A DNA stretch of 64,000 nucleotides from Deferrisomatales bacterium (GTDB lineage Bacteria; Desulfobacterota; Deferrisomatia; Deferrisomatales; Deferrisomataceae). The stretch is taken from positions 50,544 to 114,543 of the forward strand of contig JAJRUI010000038.1 in NCBI GenBank assembly GCA_024277875.1. Direction: 5' to 3'. Each line of letters starts with the position of its first letter. Position 1 is the stretch's first letter. Positions 25,341-33,254 of the stretch are shown here, in pieces. A program made the position numbers and the translations under genes. The notes beneath the pieces are model-generated. The model was not told where the DNA came from, did not search any database, and saw nothing but the letters and a program-made list of their open reading frames with translations.

Positions 25341-25387
25341 GTCGGTCTCCCCGGGGTGCCCGAACCCGGGCCCCCGACCGGAGGAAC

Positions 25388-25416
25388 GGGCCGCCCGGCA
25401 GCGTGCCGGGCGGCCC
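25388..25416 (-). terminator. Hairpin between dctP and dctQ (attenuator or mRNA-stabilising)
   Basis: A 13-bp perfect inverted repeat (25388-25400 and 25404-25416) with a 3-nt loop sits in the gap after the dctP stop. No U-tract follows on the minus strand, so it is more likely a partial terminator or a stem that protects the upstream mRNA and lets the binding protein be made in excess. Confidence 0.65.
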
Positions 25417-25422
25417 GCAGGC

Positions 25423-26442
25423 CTACTGGTAGCTCTTGATCTTGGCCAGGAAGAATTCGAACAGGTCCGGGCCGATCTTGTCCCGGTACTTGTCCCACAC
25501 CGGGGTCATGGCCTTCCGGAACGCCTCGCGCTCGGCCGCGGTGAGCTCGATCACGTCGATGCCCTTGTCCTTGCAGTACTCGGCGATCGACTTGTTGATC
25601 TTGGGGAGCTTCTCGTGGAGTTTCGCGTTGACCTCCCGGTTCACGCGGATCGCCTCGGCCGCGGCTTCGCGGAAGATCTGCTTGTCCGCGTCGCTCAGGC
25701 TCGCCCAGTAATCCGGGTTCACGATGATGATGCACTCGGTCAGGGCGTGCTGGGTACGGGTCACGTAGGTGGCCACCTCGGTGAATTTCATCAGCACGCT
25801 GGTGAGCAACGGGTTCTCCTGGGCGTCGATCACCCCGGTCTGCAACGCGTTGTACACCTCGGGGAACGGGATGCCCACGGCCGACGCGCCGAGCTGCTCG
25901 AAGGTGTCCAGGTACACCGGCGAGTTCATCACCCGCACCTTGAGGCCCTTGATGTCCTCGGGCTTGCGCACCGGGCGCTTCGTGTTGGTGAAGTCCCGGA
26001 ACTCGTTCTCGGTCCACCCGATGCCCACGAATCCCTTTTTGGGCAGGTAGGAGAACAGGCGCTCCTGCACCTCCGGATCGTCCAGGGTGGCGTAGGCCGC
26101 CTTGCGGCTCGGAAAGATGAACGGCATGTCCACGATCGCCACCTGGGGGACGAAATTCTGCATCACCGCGGTGGTGATGGCCGCCAGCTGCAGGCTGCCC
26201 GACCGCACCTGGGACGCCATGGACCGCTCGCTACCCAGCTGGCCCATGGGAAACGTGGCGATCTCGATCCGGCCGCCCGTCTTCTCCTTCACGTAGGCGA
26301 CGAACGCGTCCACCCCCTTGGCCTGGCCGTGGAACGGCGGGGCCACGTGGCCGAACTTGATCTTCTCGGCCCGCGCCTGGGGCGTGCTCGCGAGCGCCGG
26401 CAGGACCAGGGCCGCACACAGCAGTCCGACGATCTTCCTCAT
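25423..26442 (-). CDS. dctP: TRAP transporter substrate-binding protein
   Basis: The 339-residue protein has an N-terminal signal peptide (MRKIVGLLCAALVLPALAS, cut near APQARA) and the DctP fold: KIKFGHVAPPFHGQAKG, FPMGQLGSE, the conserved IKGLKVRVMNSP with the carboxylate-binding arginine, and GVIDAQENPL. It binds a small organic acid in the periplasm and passes it to DctQM. The LarA-like gene in the same operon and the lut genes next to it suggest lactate or another 2-hydroxyacid. The ATG at 26442 has a GAGGAGG site. A -10-like TAGAAT lies about 100 bp upstream on the minus strand, with no clear -35. Confidence 0.93.
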   Translation of the reverse strand: MRKIVGLLCAALVLPALASTPQARAEKIKFGHVAPPFHGQAKGVDAFVAYVKEKTGGRIEIATFPMGQLGSERSMASQVRSGSLQLAAITTAVMQNFVPQVAIVDMPFIFPSRKAAYATLDDPEVQERLFSYLPKKGFVGIGWTENEFRDFTNTKRPVRKPEDIKGLKVRVMNSPVYLDTFEQLGASAVGIPFPEVYNALQTGVIDAQENPLLTSVLMKFTEVATYVTRTQHALTECIIIVNPDYWASLSDADKQIFREAAAEAIRVNREVNAKLHEKLPKINKSIAEYCKDKGIDVIELTAAEREAFRKAMTPVWDKYRDKIGPDLFEFFLAKIKSYQ

Positions 26443-26580
26443 GGTCGTTCCTCCTCGTTGGTGGTGCGTAGAGAACCCGAACAGCGGGCCTTTTCAGCCG
26501 CCCCCCGGACCCGAGAGCCTGGAAACACGGTTTTGCCGGCGCATTCTAGTCCCAACCCGGAGCCAGCCGCCACCGCGTTC

Positions 26581-27582
26581 TCACCCGAACGTCACCGAGT
26601 CGCCGTTGCCCACGTACAGGTCGCTCCTGGAGCCCGCCCGGCCCGAACCCCGGACCACCGGGTAGCCCAGCGCCAACATGCGTTCCACCGCGGGCAGGCC
26701 GGTACAGTGGTTGGCCGCGATCTTTTGGAAGCCGTAACTGCCCAGGGCTTCGATCAGTTCCTCTTTGTCCGGCTCGATCTCGCCGAACGGCGCCAGATGC
26801 AACCCGCCGTACAGGCCGTACAGCCGCTCCCCGCCCGCCAGGTTCTCCCGGGCGTAGTCCGCGAACCGGGTGATCGTCTGGTGGCAGCACCCGGTGACGC
26901 ACACGATTCCCCGGTCGGCCACGTGGAAGAACAGGGACTGCTCTCCCTCGATGCCGAGGAGGATCGGGAGGTCGAAGGTGACCGACGCCACCCCCGGCGC
27001 CAGCCGGTGCACCCCCCCGGGCTCGAGCCGCACCCGGCGGCCGGTGTGGGGAACCCGGTTCCGGGCGCCCGCTTCCGGGTACTCGGCACCGTCGAGGAAC
27101 CGGTCGGCCTCCGGCCCGAAGGTCGACGGGGACAGGATCTCGATATCGGGCCGCACGGACAGCACCGCTTCCACGCCCCACAGGTGGTCCAGGTGCTCGT
27201 GGGTCAGGTACAGGAACGCGACCTCCCCGTCCCGGAGCATCCGGTCCACGCCCAGGTCCCGGTACCGTCCGGCCATGTAGGCCGGGTCCCACCCGGTGTC
27301 GATCAGAAAGGCGAACCGGGATCCGTCCAGCGCCTCGACCTGGACCAGGGTGGAGCTGCCGGCGCCGTTGCCGGGCCGCCACCGCGCCAGCCACTGGCTG
27401 GTGTCGGGTCCGCCGGACGCCCGCATGTCGGCCAGGAGCGCCGCGTCGTCCCGCCAGCCCCGCTCGGACACGGCGGTCACCGTGACCCGCCGGCATGTCC
27501 CGATGTCGACCCGCCCCCCCACGGGCGCCGGTCGCGAGCGGACCGCCTGCGTCCGGCCGGCTCCCGCCGTTGCGTCTGTCAT
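26581..27582 (-). CDS. Metallo-beta-lactamase-fold hydrolase (DHPMP-synthase-like group)
   Basis: The 333-residue protein has the HxHxDH metal site as THEHLDH near residue 135, then VTGCCHQT and GLYGGLHLAPF, and a late AANHCTG. This combination is typical of the COG1237 group, which includes the archaeal dihydropterin ribofuranosyl-aminobenzene phosphate synthase; the bacterial members have no fixed role. The N-terminal 45 residues are low in conservation. The ATG at 27582 has an AAAGGAGG site. It is divergent from the small gene at 27805, and an inverted repeat TTTTG-N7-CAAAA lies about 30 bp upstream of its start. Confidence 0.8.
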   Translation of the reverse strand: MTDATAGAGRTQAVRSRPAPVGGRVDIGTCRRVTVTAVSERGWRDDAALLADMRASGGPDTSQWLARWRPGNGAGSSTLVQVEALDGSRFAFLIDTGWDPAYMAGRYRDLGVDRMLRDGEVAFLYLTHEHLDHLWGVEAVLSVRPDIEILSPSTFGPEADRFLDGAEYPEAGARNRVPHTGRRVRLEPGGVHRLAPGVASVTFDLPILLGIEGEQSLFFHVADRGIVCVTGCCHQTITRFADYARENLAGGERLYGLYGGLHLAPFGEIEPDKEELIEALGSYGFQKIAANHCTGLPAVERMLALGYPVVRGSGRAGSRSDLYVGNGDSVTFG

Positions 27583-27804
27583 CGCGGACCTCCTTTCGAA
27601 TAACATGGTTTTGATCCAAACAAAAGGCTCGGCAACTCCGTGTTCAGAGCCGGCAACATCCCCAGGGAACAACGGGATCTTACGATAAATACGGACGCGA
27701 ACGAAAAACAAACGTTTTTTCACGATCCCCTAGCGAAACCCGCACCGAGACGCTATCTTGTAAAAAAGGGCACGAACCCCGGGGGGGAAGGAAAGGAGGG
27801 TCCC
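27583..27804. promoter_or_regulatory. AT-rich divergent promoter region
   Basis: This 222-bp gap is clearly poorer in GC than the rest of the window and serves two divergent genes. It holds TTTTGATCCAAACAAAA (27610-27626, an inverted repeat with 5-bp arms) and a second near-palindrome, GAAAAAC followed by GTTTTTTC, around 27703-27721. For the plus strand TAGCGA (27731-27736) and TATCTT (27754-27759) are 17 bp apart. The promoter calls are weak but the two dyads may be operators. Confidence 0.4.
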
Positions 27805-28224
27805 ATGGCGCAGTTCAAACCAAGACCCGCCCGCAAGGCCAGGTTCAAGGCTTCCATGCCGGTACTGCGCAGGATCCGGGCCGTACACGACACCCTGGTC
27901 GAGTTGGTCCGCGAGGTGCCCGGTGCGCTCGAAGTGGTCCCGTGCGGCGACGGCGCACTGGTGCTGGTGGGCACCCCCCCCGGCGAGTTCCAGATGATCT
28001 GGGTGACCCGGGACGGGTTCACCCGGCTCGAGGAGGCGGCCGAGGCCGGCCATATCCCGAGCGACCGGGTGGCGGCGGTGCGCGAGCACCTCCGGTCCGC
28101 GTACCAGGGCACCTCCTGGGACGTGCGCCACATGGCCGAACTGGACCACCGACCGATCCTGGTCACCGAGTCCGACGCGCTGCGGCGGGCGGCCCGGGAG
28201 GCGGTGGGCCAGCTCCTGGCTTGA
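27805..28224 (+). CDS. Conserved-looking small protein, unknown function
   Basis: The 139-residue protein starts at an ATG with a strong AAAGGAGGG site. It has a basic N-terminus (FKPRPARKARFKAS), then an alternating strand/helix part (ALEVVPCGDGALVLVGTP, EFQMIWVTRDGFTRLEEA) and a Leu/Ala-rich C-terminal helix. No motif that I recognise is present and no membrane segment is seen, so it should be cytoplasmic. The good ribosome-binding site and coding bias support a real gene. The gene at 28295 follows on the same strand after a gap with a possible promoter. Confidence 0.65.
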   Translation: MAQFKPRPARKARFKASMPVLRRIRAVHDTLVELVREVPGALEVVPCGDGALVLVGTPPGEFQMIWVTRDGFTRLEEAAEAGHIPSDRVAAVREHLRSAYQGTSWDVRHMAELDHRPILVTESDALRRAAREAVGQLLA

Positions 28225-28242
28225 GCCGGACCACCAGGGGGC

Positions 28243-28271
28243 TTCCCGCTCCGCTCTGCAGGGGGTATGCT
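28243..28271 (+). promoter_or_regulatory. Weak promoter candidate for the 88-residue gene
   Basis: TTCCCG (28243-28248) and TATGCT (28266-28271) are 17 bp apart, ending about 24 bp before the ATG. The -10 is good and the -35 is poor. Confidence 0.3.
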
Positions 28272-28294
28272 GGCGCCACCTCGGGAGGTTCCCC

Positions 28295-28561
28295 ATGGCC
28301 ATCGACCAGTACGACCACGAGATGCACCCCCGCTGCCCGCCCCTGGGCGGAGAGGTGCCGTTCTACCACTGCCGGCGGGTGAACAGCGGCCTGCCGTGCC
28401 ACCGGGTGGTGGTGTGCTGGGCCGACCGGATCGGGATCGCCGCGTTCCTCCAGGCCCACTACACCCCCGACGAGCTGGAACGGATGAGCACCCCGCCCCG
28501 GTCCCGGCTCGGGGTGATCCTGGAGACCCTGGACCGGGTGCGCACGGCCGGCGGGGGGTAA
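28295..28561 (+). CDS. Small cysteine-containing protein, unknown function
   Basis: The 88-residue product has an ATG preceded by GGGAGG. It contains four cysteines, in HPRCPPLGGE, YHCRRVN, LPCHRVVVCWADR, arranged with nearby histidines, which could bind a metal. The second half is helical (FLQAHYTPDELERM). I do not recognise a family. Clear coding bias and a proper start support a real gene. It ends 9 bp before the end of the convergent transglutaminase-like gene. Confidence 0.6.
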   Translation: MAIDQYDHEMHPRCPPLGGEVPFYHCRRVNSGLPCHRVVVCWADRIGIAAFLQAHYTPDELERMSTPPRSRLGVILETLDRVRTAGGG

Positions 28562-28570
28562 CCCCGGCCG

Positions 28571-29272
28571 TCAGGCCTTCACCACCTCCTCGGACGCGAA
28601 CGACCCCGGCCGGGGCGACCGCCCCGCCTCGAACGCGGCGATCCAGCCCTGCACCCGCTCCCGACCGTACGCCTCCTCCCATGCCCGCACCAGCTCGTCC
28701 ACGGGAACGTCGGCGTGGCTGCCGTGGAACGCCACGTACTCCATGAACCGCCGGTTCTCCCGGTCGTACGCCTGGAACACCGAGTCCGACCGGCCGTCGA
28801 ACTCCAGGGGCTCCACCCCGTGGCGCTCGCACAGTTCCCGGTTGAACGCGGGGGTCGCCTTGACCCACTGCCCCTCCAGGTACAGCTCCACCACCCCGTG
28901 GTACACGAACAGGTCGCTGCCCAGGTACTCCAGGAGCTGGCGGGTGGCCAGGTGGTTGCGCACCGTGGCAAACGCGAGCCGGGACGGGATGCCCACCGTC
29001 CTGGCTGCGGCCGCGAGCACCGCGGCCTTTTGCACGCAGTAGCCGCGGCCCGCGGCCAGCACCCGGCTCGCCCGGTAGTGCTCGGGCCTGTAGAACGGCG
29101 CGTACGGGTCGTACCACAGCCCGTCACGCACCGCCCGGTACAGCCGGACGGCCCGGTCCACGGGGCTGGCCGCGCCGGCCGCTGCCTCCCGGGCGAGGGC
29201 GACCACCGACGGGTGCTCGCTGTCCAGGATCGGGGTGGGGGCGAGGTACGCTGGGTCCACGGGCTGGGTCAC
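28571..29272 (-). CDS. Transglutaminase-like cysteine protease-fold protein
   Basis: The 233-residue protein has a transglutaminase-like core: a catalytic cysteine in GRGYCVQKAAVLAAAAR (about residue 78) and a histidine in YHGVVELYLEGQW (about residue 120). The third residue of the triad is expected in KATPAFN, where Asn replaces the usual Asp, so activity is uncertain. There is no signal peptide, so it acts in the cytoplasm. The GTG at 29272 follows AGGAG and yields a sensible N-terminus; a longer reading frame upstream overlaps iorB and is unlikely. It is the last gene of the metV-metF-iorA-iorB operon, 40 bp after iorB. Its role in the operon is unknown. Confidence 0.75.
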   Translation of the reverse strand: MTQPVDPAYLAPTPILDSEHPSVVALAREAAAGAASPVDRAVRLYRAVRDGLWYDPYAPFYRPEHYRASRVLAAGRGYCVQKAAVLAAAARTVGIPSRLAFATVRNHLATRQLLEYLGSDLFVYHGVVELYLEGQWVKATPAFNRELCERHGVEPLEFDGRSDSVFQAYDRENRRFMEYVAFHGSHADVPVDELVRAWEEAYGRERVQGWIAAFEAGRSPRPGSFASEEVVKA

Positions 29273-29312
29273 GGCGGTCTCCTGGCGAGGCACGGGAGCA
29301 GGACAGGATTGG

Positions 29313-29936
29313 TCAACGGGTTGCGGCCGCGCGCCCCAGGGCGAACGCGTCCCGGTTGGCGTCGAACCCGGGCAGGCGCTCGCGCACGGTCTCCAGCAGG
29401 GCATCGTCGTCCACGGGCAGGTCTCCGACGGCTGCGGCCAGCCCGAGGGCGATCACGTTGACCTGGCGCAGCCCCCCGAACCGCTCCTTGGACAGGGACT
29501 CCAGCCCGACCGGGTGCAGGTGGGGGGTCACCTGCCGGATCATCGCCCAAAGCCGGTCCACGGGCGGATACGCGGCCGCGCCGAGGCGCACCGCGGTGGG
29601 CACCCGCACCGCGGTCTCGGCCACCACCACGGTGTTCGGGTTCATCCACGGCAGGCACCGCACAGCCTCCAGGGGTTCCAGGGCGATCACCAGGTGGGCA
29701 CCGCCCTGGGGGATCAGCCCGGAGAACGGGGCCGGGTCCGCAGCGCGCTCCTGCCCGGTTTCCGGGACCCGGTAGCGGACGTTCGAGGTGACCGGTCCCT
29801 CCCGCTGGGCGCCGCCCCGGCGCTCGGCACCGGTGACCTCTATCCCGGCCCGCAGGGCGGCCAGCTTGAGCAGGGTGCCCAGGGTGATCGTGCCCTGGCC
29901 CCCGATCCCGGCGATCAGCACGTCGCAGCGCCTCAC
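29313..29936 (-). CDS. iorB: Indolepyruvate:ferredoxin oxidoreductase, beta subunit
   Basis: The 207-residue protein begins with the gamma-type 2-oxoacid:ferredoxin oxidoreductase pattern DVLIAGIGGQGTITLG and has TGAERRGGAQREGPVTSNVR, both typical of IorB. With IorA it oxidises aryl pyruvates from aromatic amino acids to acyl-CoA, reducing ferredoxin, or runs in reverse. The GTG at 29936 overlaps the iorA stop (GTGA). The identity is clear; the true substrate in this organism could be another 2-oxo acid. Confidence 0.92.
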   Translation of the reverse strand: MRRCDVLIAGIGGQGTITLGTLLKLAALRAGIEVTGAERRGGAQREGPVTSNVRYRVPETGQERAADPAPFSGLIPQGGAHLVIALEPLEAVRCLPWMNPNTVVVAETAVRVPTAVRLGAAAYPPVDRLWAMIRQVTPHLHPVGLESLSKERFGGLRQVNVIALGLAAAVGDLPVDDDALLETVRERLPGFDANRDAFALGRAAATR

Positions 29937-31837
29937 GGGGCCGCCCTCCTGCGGATTCTGGCGCGGGTGATCGCGGTGTTGGGGCACAGGGCCTCGCACA
30001 CCCCGCACCGCTGGCACAGGGCCTCGTCGATCACGTAGACATCGTCCCCCCGGGGGCCCGGCTCCTCCCGGATCGCGGGACACGCCAGATCCCGGTAGCA
30101 CCGGTGGCACCGCTGGCACCGCTCGGGGTCGATCGCCACGTGGGTCTCGGCGTCCGGGGGCACCGCCGCCCGGCGGCGCTCGCTCTGCAGCGCGCACTCC
30201 CCTTCCACCACGAGCACCCGAACGCCCCGCTGGGCCAGGGCGTCCCGGATCCGGTTCTCCAGGCCGACCACGTCGAACGCGCCGGCCCGGCGCACCCACC
30301 CCACCCCCAGGCTCTTCACGACCCCCACCAGGTCCACGGCCCGGCGGCGGGTGCCGTCCAGCAGCCGGTCGGTGGTGGGGCTGGGCTGGTGGCCGGTCAT
30401 GGCCACCCACCGGTTGTCCAGGATCAGGAGAAGGAGGTCGGCGCCGTTTTGGACCGCGTTCAGCAGGGACGGCACCCCCGAGTGGAAGAAGGTCGAGTCC
30501 CCCACCAGGGCCACCACGGACTGGTCGGTGACCTGGGCGATCGCCTGGCCGCTGCCCGTGCCGCAGTTCATGCAGGTCACCCAGTCCGACACCCGGAACG
30601 GGGGGAGCACGGACAGGGTGTAGCACCCGATGTCCCCGGCGTACACGACCTTGCGGCCGGCGGCCCGGAGCAGCGCGTAGTTGGTGGCCCGGTGGGGACA
30701 GCCCGGGCAGAACGCGCCCTGCCGGGGGGGCAGCTCGCCGGCCACGGTGTTCCAGGCATCGGCACCGGCCCGCCGGGCCGCGGGCACGGGCCGGCCCAGG
30801 GCCTCGGCCAGGCCGTCCGTCACCTCGTCGATCCCCAGCTCGCCGGTGGCCGGGAACAGATCCTTGCCGACCACCGGGGTTCGCACGCCCGCGTCATACG
30901 CGTACCGCTTGAGCTGGAACTCCAGGAACCCCTCGAGTTCCTCGACCACCACGGCCCGGGCCACGGACCCGAGGAACGCGGCCACGCCGTGCGGGTCCAG
31001 GGGATAGCTGAGGCCCACCTTGAACACGGGCACGTCGTCCAGGCCGAGCACCTCCAGGGCCTCGAGCACGTAGGCGTAGTGCAGGCCCGAGGTGATCACC
31101 CCGACCCGGCCCGGGCCGGGCCGCACCCGGTTCAGGCCGAGGCGGCCCACGTCCGCCCGCAGGCGCTCCAGGTTGGCCAGGCACCGGCCGTGGTTCTCGA
31201 CCGCCAGGTGGAACAGGTTCAGGTACCGCACGGGATCCGGCTCGAACCGGCCCCGGGCCGGCGGCCCGGCCGGCAGGGCGCCCAGGGTGAGGGACCCGAT
31301 GTTGTGGCACAGCTTGGACGGCGCGTTCACCACCACGGGCAGGTCGTAGGTCTCGGACAGCCCGAACGCCCGGCAGGTCATTTCCTTGGCCTCCTGGATG
31401 TCGCTCGGCTCCAGGATGGGCAGGTGTGTGTGGAGGCTGTACCACCGGTCGTCCTGCTCACCGGTGGAACTGGTGGCGCCGGGATCCGCCCCGACCACCA
31501 CGACCAGCCCGCCCTTGACGCCGGTGTACCCGGCGAAGTGGAGGGGCTCGGCCGCCACGTTCATGCCGACGTGCTTCATGGTGACCATGGAGCGCACCCC
31601 GGCCCAGCTCGCCCCCAGGGCGCCCAGGGCGGCCACGTGCTCGTTGGTGCTGATCTCGGCGTACAGGGACGGGAACGCGTCCCGGACCCCCTGGAGCACC
31701 GTCCCCACCTCGGACGCAGGGGTGCCGGGATAGGTACTGAAGTACCCGAGCCCGGCCTCCAGGGCGCCCCGGGCCACGGCCTCGTTGCCCATGGCCAGGA
31801 TCCGGGTGCCCGCGCCGGGGGAAGCGAGGGGGTTCAC
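29933..31837 (-). CDS. iorA: Indolepyruvate:ferredoxin oxidoreductase, alpha subunit
   Basis: The 634-residue protein is IorA. Residues about 10-180 form the pyrimidine-binding domain (LAMGNEAVARGALEAGLGYFSTYPGTPASEV), and about 370-560 the TPP-binding domain with FCPGCPHRATNY, GDIGCYTLS and GDSTFFHSG...LDNRWVAMTG. The C-terminal part has two ferredoxin motifs, of which CQRCGVCEALCP is complete; the first reads CQRCHRCYRDLACP. The enzyme is oxygen-sensitive, which fits an anaerobe. The GTG at 31837 overlaps the metF-like stop. Confidence 0.95.
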   Translation of the reverse strand: MNPLASPGAGTRILAMGNEAVARGALEAGLGYFSTYPGTPASEVGTVLQGVRDAFPSLYAEISTNEHVAALGALGASWAGVRSMVTMKHVGMNVAAEPLHFAGYTGVKGGLVVVVGADPGATSSTGEQDDRWYSLHTHLPILEPSDIQEAKEMTCRAFGLSETYDLPVVVNAPSKLCHNIGSLTLGALPAGPPARGRFEPDPVRYLNLFHLAVENHGRCLANLERLRADVGRLGLNRVRPGPGRVGVITSGLHYAYVLEALEVLGLDDVPVFKVGLSYPLDPHGVAAFLGSVARAVVVEELEGFLEFQLKRYAYDAGVRTPVVGKDLFPATGELGIDEVTDGLAEALGRPVPAARRAGADAWNTVAGELPPRQGAFCPGCPHRATNYALLRAAGRKVVYAGDIGCYTLSVLPPFRVSDWVTCMNCGTGSGQAIAQVTDQSVVALVGDSTFFHSGVPSLLNAVQNGADLLLLILDNRWVAMTGHQPSPTTDRLLDGTRRRAVDLVGVVKSLGVGWVRRAGAFDVVGLENRIRDALAQRGVRVLVVEGECALQSERRRAAVPPDAETHVAIDPERCQRCHRCYRDLACPAIREEPGPRGDDVYVIDEALCQRCGVCEALCPNTAITRARIRRRAAP

Positions 31838-32457
31838 CCGCCCCTCTCCAAAAACGCGGCCAGGTCGGGCCCGGCGCCCGGGACGAGCTGGAACGCGCAC
31901 GGGCCGGCAGCCGGCGACCGGCCGGCCCGCCACGCGTCCTGGTCCACCCACCACACCGGCTCGGTCGCGGCCGCAGCCCGGACGCCCTCGGCCCACGGGA
32001 CCAGCCGCCGCTCCGCGCCCGCCGCTGCCAGGGTCGCGTCCCGCGCGGCCTGGGCGGGCGTACCGGTCCGTCCCGCGACCCACGCGGCAACGCCCACGCC
32101 GGCTCCCGCGAGCAGGTGGAGCATCTGGAGGGGATCGAGTTCGTACACGACCCGGGCCGGGGAGGCGGTATCCACGTGGCCGGCCAGGACCAGCACGGCC
32201 CGTGCGCCCACGGCTGCCGCGGCCCGGGCCTCGGCCAGCAGGGCCGTGCGGTTGCGGTCCCGGGTGACCAGGGGCAGTACCACGGCCACGTCCGGGCGGA
32301 CGGACCGGGCCCGATGGGCCAGGTGCAGGGGGTGGACCCCGTCCAGGGGATCCAGGAACACCAGGCCTTCCACCGCGGCCAGCGCGTCCACGTCCCGGTC
32401 GAACGCGGCCAGGTCCGCCTCTCCCACCGGCCCGAACGCCGCCCACCGCTCACTCAT
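31834..32457 (-). CDS. Short MetF-like methylenetetrahydrofolate reductase
   Basis: The 207-residue protein has the core of methylenetetrahydrofolate reductase: LPLVTRDRNRTALLAEARAAAAVGARAVLVLAGH and a later VYELDPLQMLHLLAG, which line the flavin/folate site. It is shorter than the usual 280-300 residues and lacks the normal C-terminal third of the barrel, and its N-terminal strand is also short. It directly follows metV, as in the MetFV pair of acetogens, where the two proteins reduce methylene-THF with unusual electron donors. The ATG at 32457 overlaps metV by 4 bp. It may be a reduced but working enzyme or a partner with another substrate. Confidence 0.7.
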   Translation of the reverse strand: MSERWAAFGPVGEADLAAFDRDVDALAAVEGLVFLDPLDGVHPLHLAHRARSVRPDVAVVLPLVTRDRNRTALLAEARAAAAVGARAVLVLAGHVDTASPARVVYELDPLQMLHLLAGAGVGVAAWVAGRTGTPAQAARDATLAAAGAERRLVPWAEGVRAAAATEPVWWVDQDAWRAGRSPAAGPCAFQLVPGAGPDLAAFLERGG

Positions 32458-33107
32458 CGCTTCCCACCTCCCGGCCGCGTCCGGCGGGGCCGCCCCCACC
32501 GCCCGGCGTCCGGCGGGGGCTGGTACGCCCCGAACCCGCCCACCCCCTGTCCGGCCAGGCGTGCGTGGATGCGCTCCCACACGCACTCGGCCTCGGGGTC
32601 CGCGTCGCACCGGCCGTCCACCCCGCCCTCGCACGGGCCGTTCCGGAGGCCCTTGGGGCACAGGGCCACGGGGCACAGCCCGGCGGTGTCGTTGAGCACG
32701 CACCGGCCGCACAGGGCACACTCCTCGTGGAACACCCCCACCCGTTCCACCGTGCCGACGAAGTGGGCGTCGAGCCCCGCGACCACGGGCACGTCCACCA
32801 CGTCGGCCACGGCCTGGACGCCGCCGCCGCACGCCAGGCACAGCACCCCGTCGGCCTCTGCCAGCTCCGCCGCCACCCGTTTCAGGTCCCGCCGGCCGAG
32901 CCTCCGGTCGCACGGGCTGTCCAGGCTGATCGACGCCAGCACGGTGCGCCCCGCTTCCTCCAGCCGTTCGACCATCTCGTCCACCTGGGCCGAGCCCCCG
33001 GTCTGGCACACCGCGGCGCACTCGCTGCACCCCAGGACCACCCAGCGCCGGCCGGCACCCAGGGCCCGGAGAATCTCCTCGATCGGCTTGGACGTGGTCA
33101 CGACCAT
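32454..33107 (-). CDS. metV: MetV-like zinc/iron protein, partner of MetF
   Basis: The 217-residue protein resembles the methylene-THF reductase C-terminal-like protein MetV. It has the start VTTSKPIEEI, then LGCSECAAVCQTGG, DSPCDRR, LCLACGGGVQ, and a C-terminal HEECALCGRCVLNDTAGLCPVALCPKGLRNGPCEGG cluster pattern split over residues about 147-180. The many cysteines bind Zn and Fe-S groups. In acetogens MetV joins MetF to electron-transfer proteins. The ATG at 33107 has a GAGGAG site and is the first gene of the operon; a sigma-70 promoter is at 33156-33185. Linking to iorAB suggests that reduced ferredoxin could be the electron donor, which is inference. Confidence 0.8.
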   Translation of the reverse strand: MVVTTSKPIEEILRALGAGRRWVVLGCSECAAVCQTGGSAQVDEMVERLEEAGRTVLASISLDSPCDRRLGRRDLKRVAAELAEADGVLCLACGGGVQAVADVVDVPVVAGLDAHFVGTVERVGVFHEECALCGRCVLNDTAGLCPVALCPKGLRNGPCEGGVDGRCDADPEAECVWERIHARLAGQGVGGFGAYQPPPDAGRWGRPRRTRPGGGKR

Positions 33108-33155
33108 GGGGGGACTCCTCGTGTGGGGCGTGCTCCGGAGCGGTCGACCCCGGGG

Positions 33156-33185
33156 TTCATACCACCGGGCTCCCCGGACGGTCAA
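33156..33185 (-). promoter_or_regulatory. Sigma-70 promoter of the metV-iorAB operon
   Basis: On the minus strand TTGACC (33180-33185) is 18 bp from TATGAA (33156-33161), about 50 bp before the metV start. It is divergent from the trkH promoter, with only 13 bp between the two -35 boxes. Confidence 0.65.
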
Positions 33186-33198
33186 CACGCGGCCCGGC

Positions 33199-33226
33199 TT
33201 GACTGGCACGGGTCGCGGCGTAGAAT
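33199..33226 (+). promoter_or_regulatory. Sigma-70 promoter of the trkH operon
   Basis: TTGACT (33199-33204) and TAGAAT (33221-33226) are 16 bp apart and match the consensus closely. The -10 overlaps an in-frame ATG at 33225, which shows that this ATG cannot be the start of trkH and supports the GTG at 33255. Confidence 0.75.
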
Positions 33227-33254
33227 GGGCGCGCTGTTTTTTCGGGAGTTCCCC

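Noticed and set aside
33225..33254. ATG start for trkH at 33225
   Set aside because: It lies within the -10 hexamer TAGAAT of a strong promoter, so it cannot be in the transcript.
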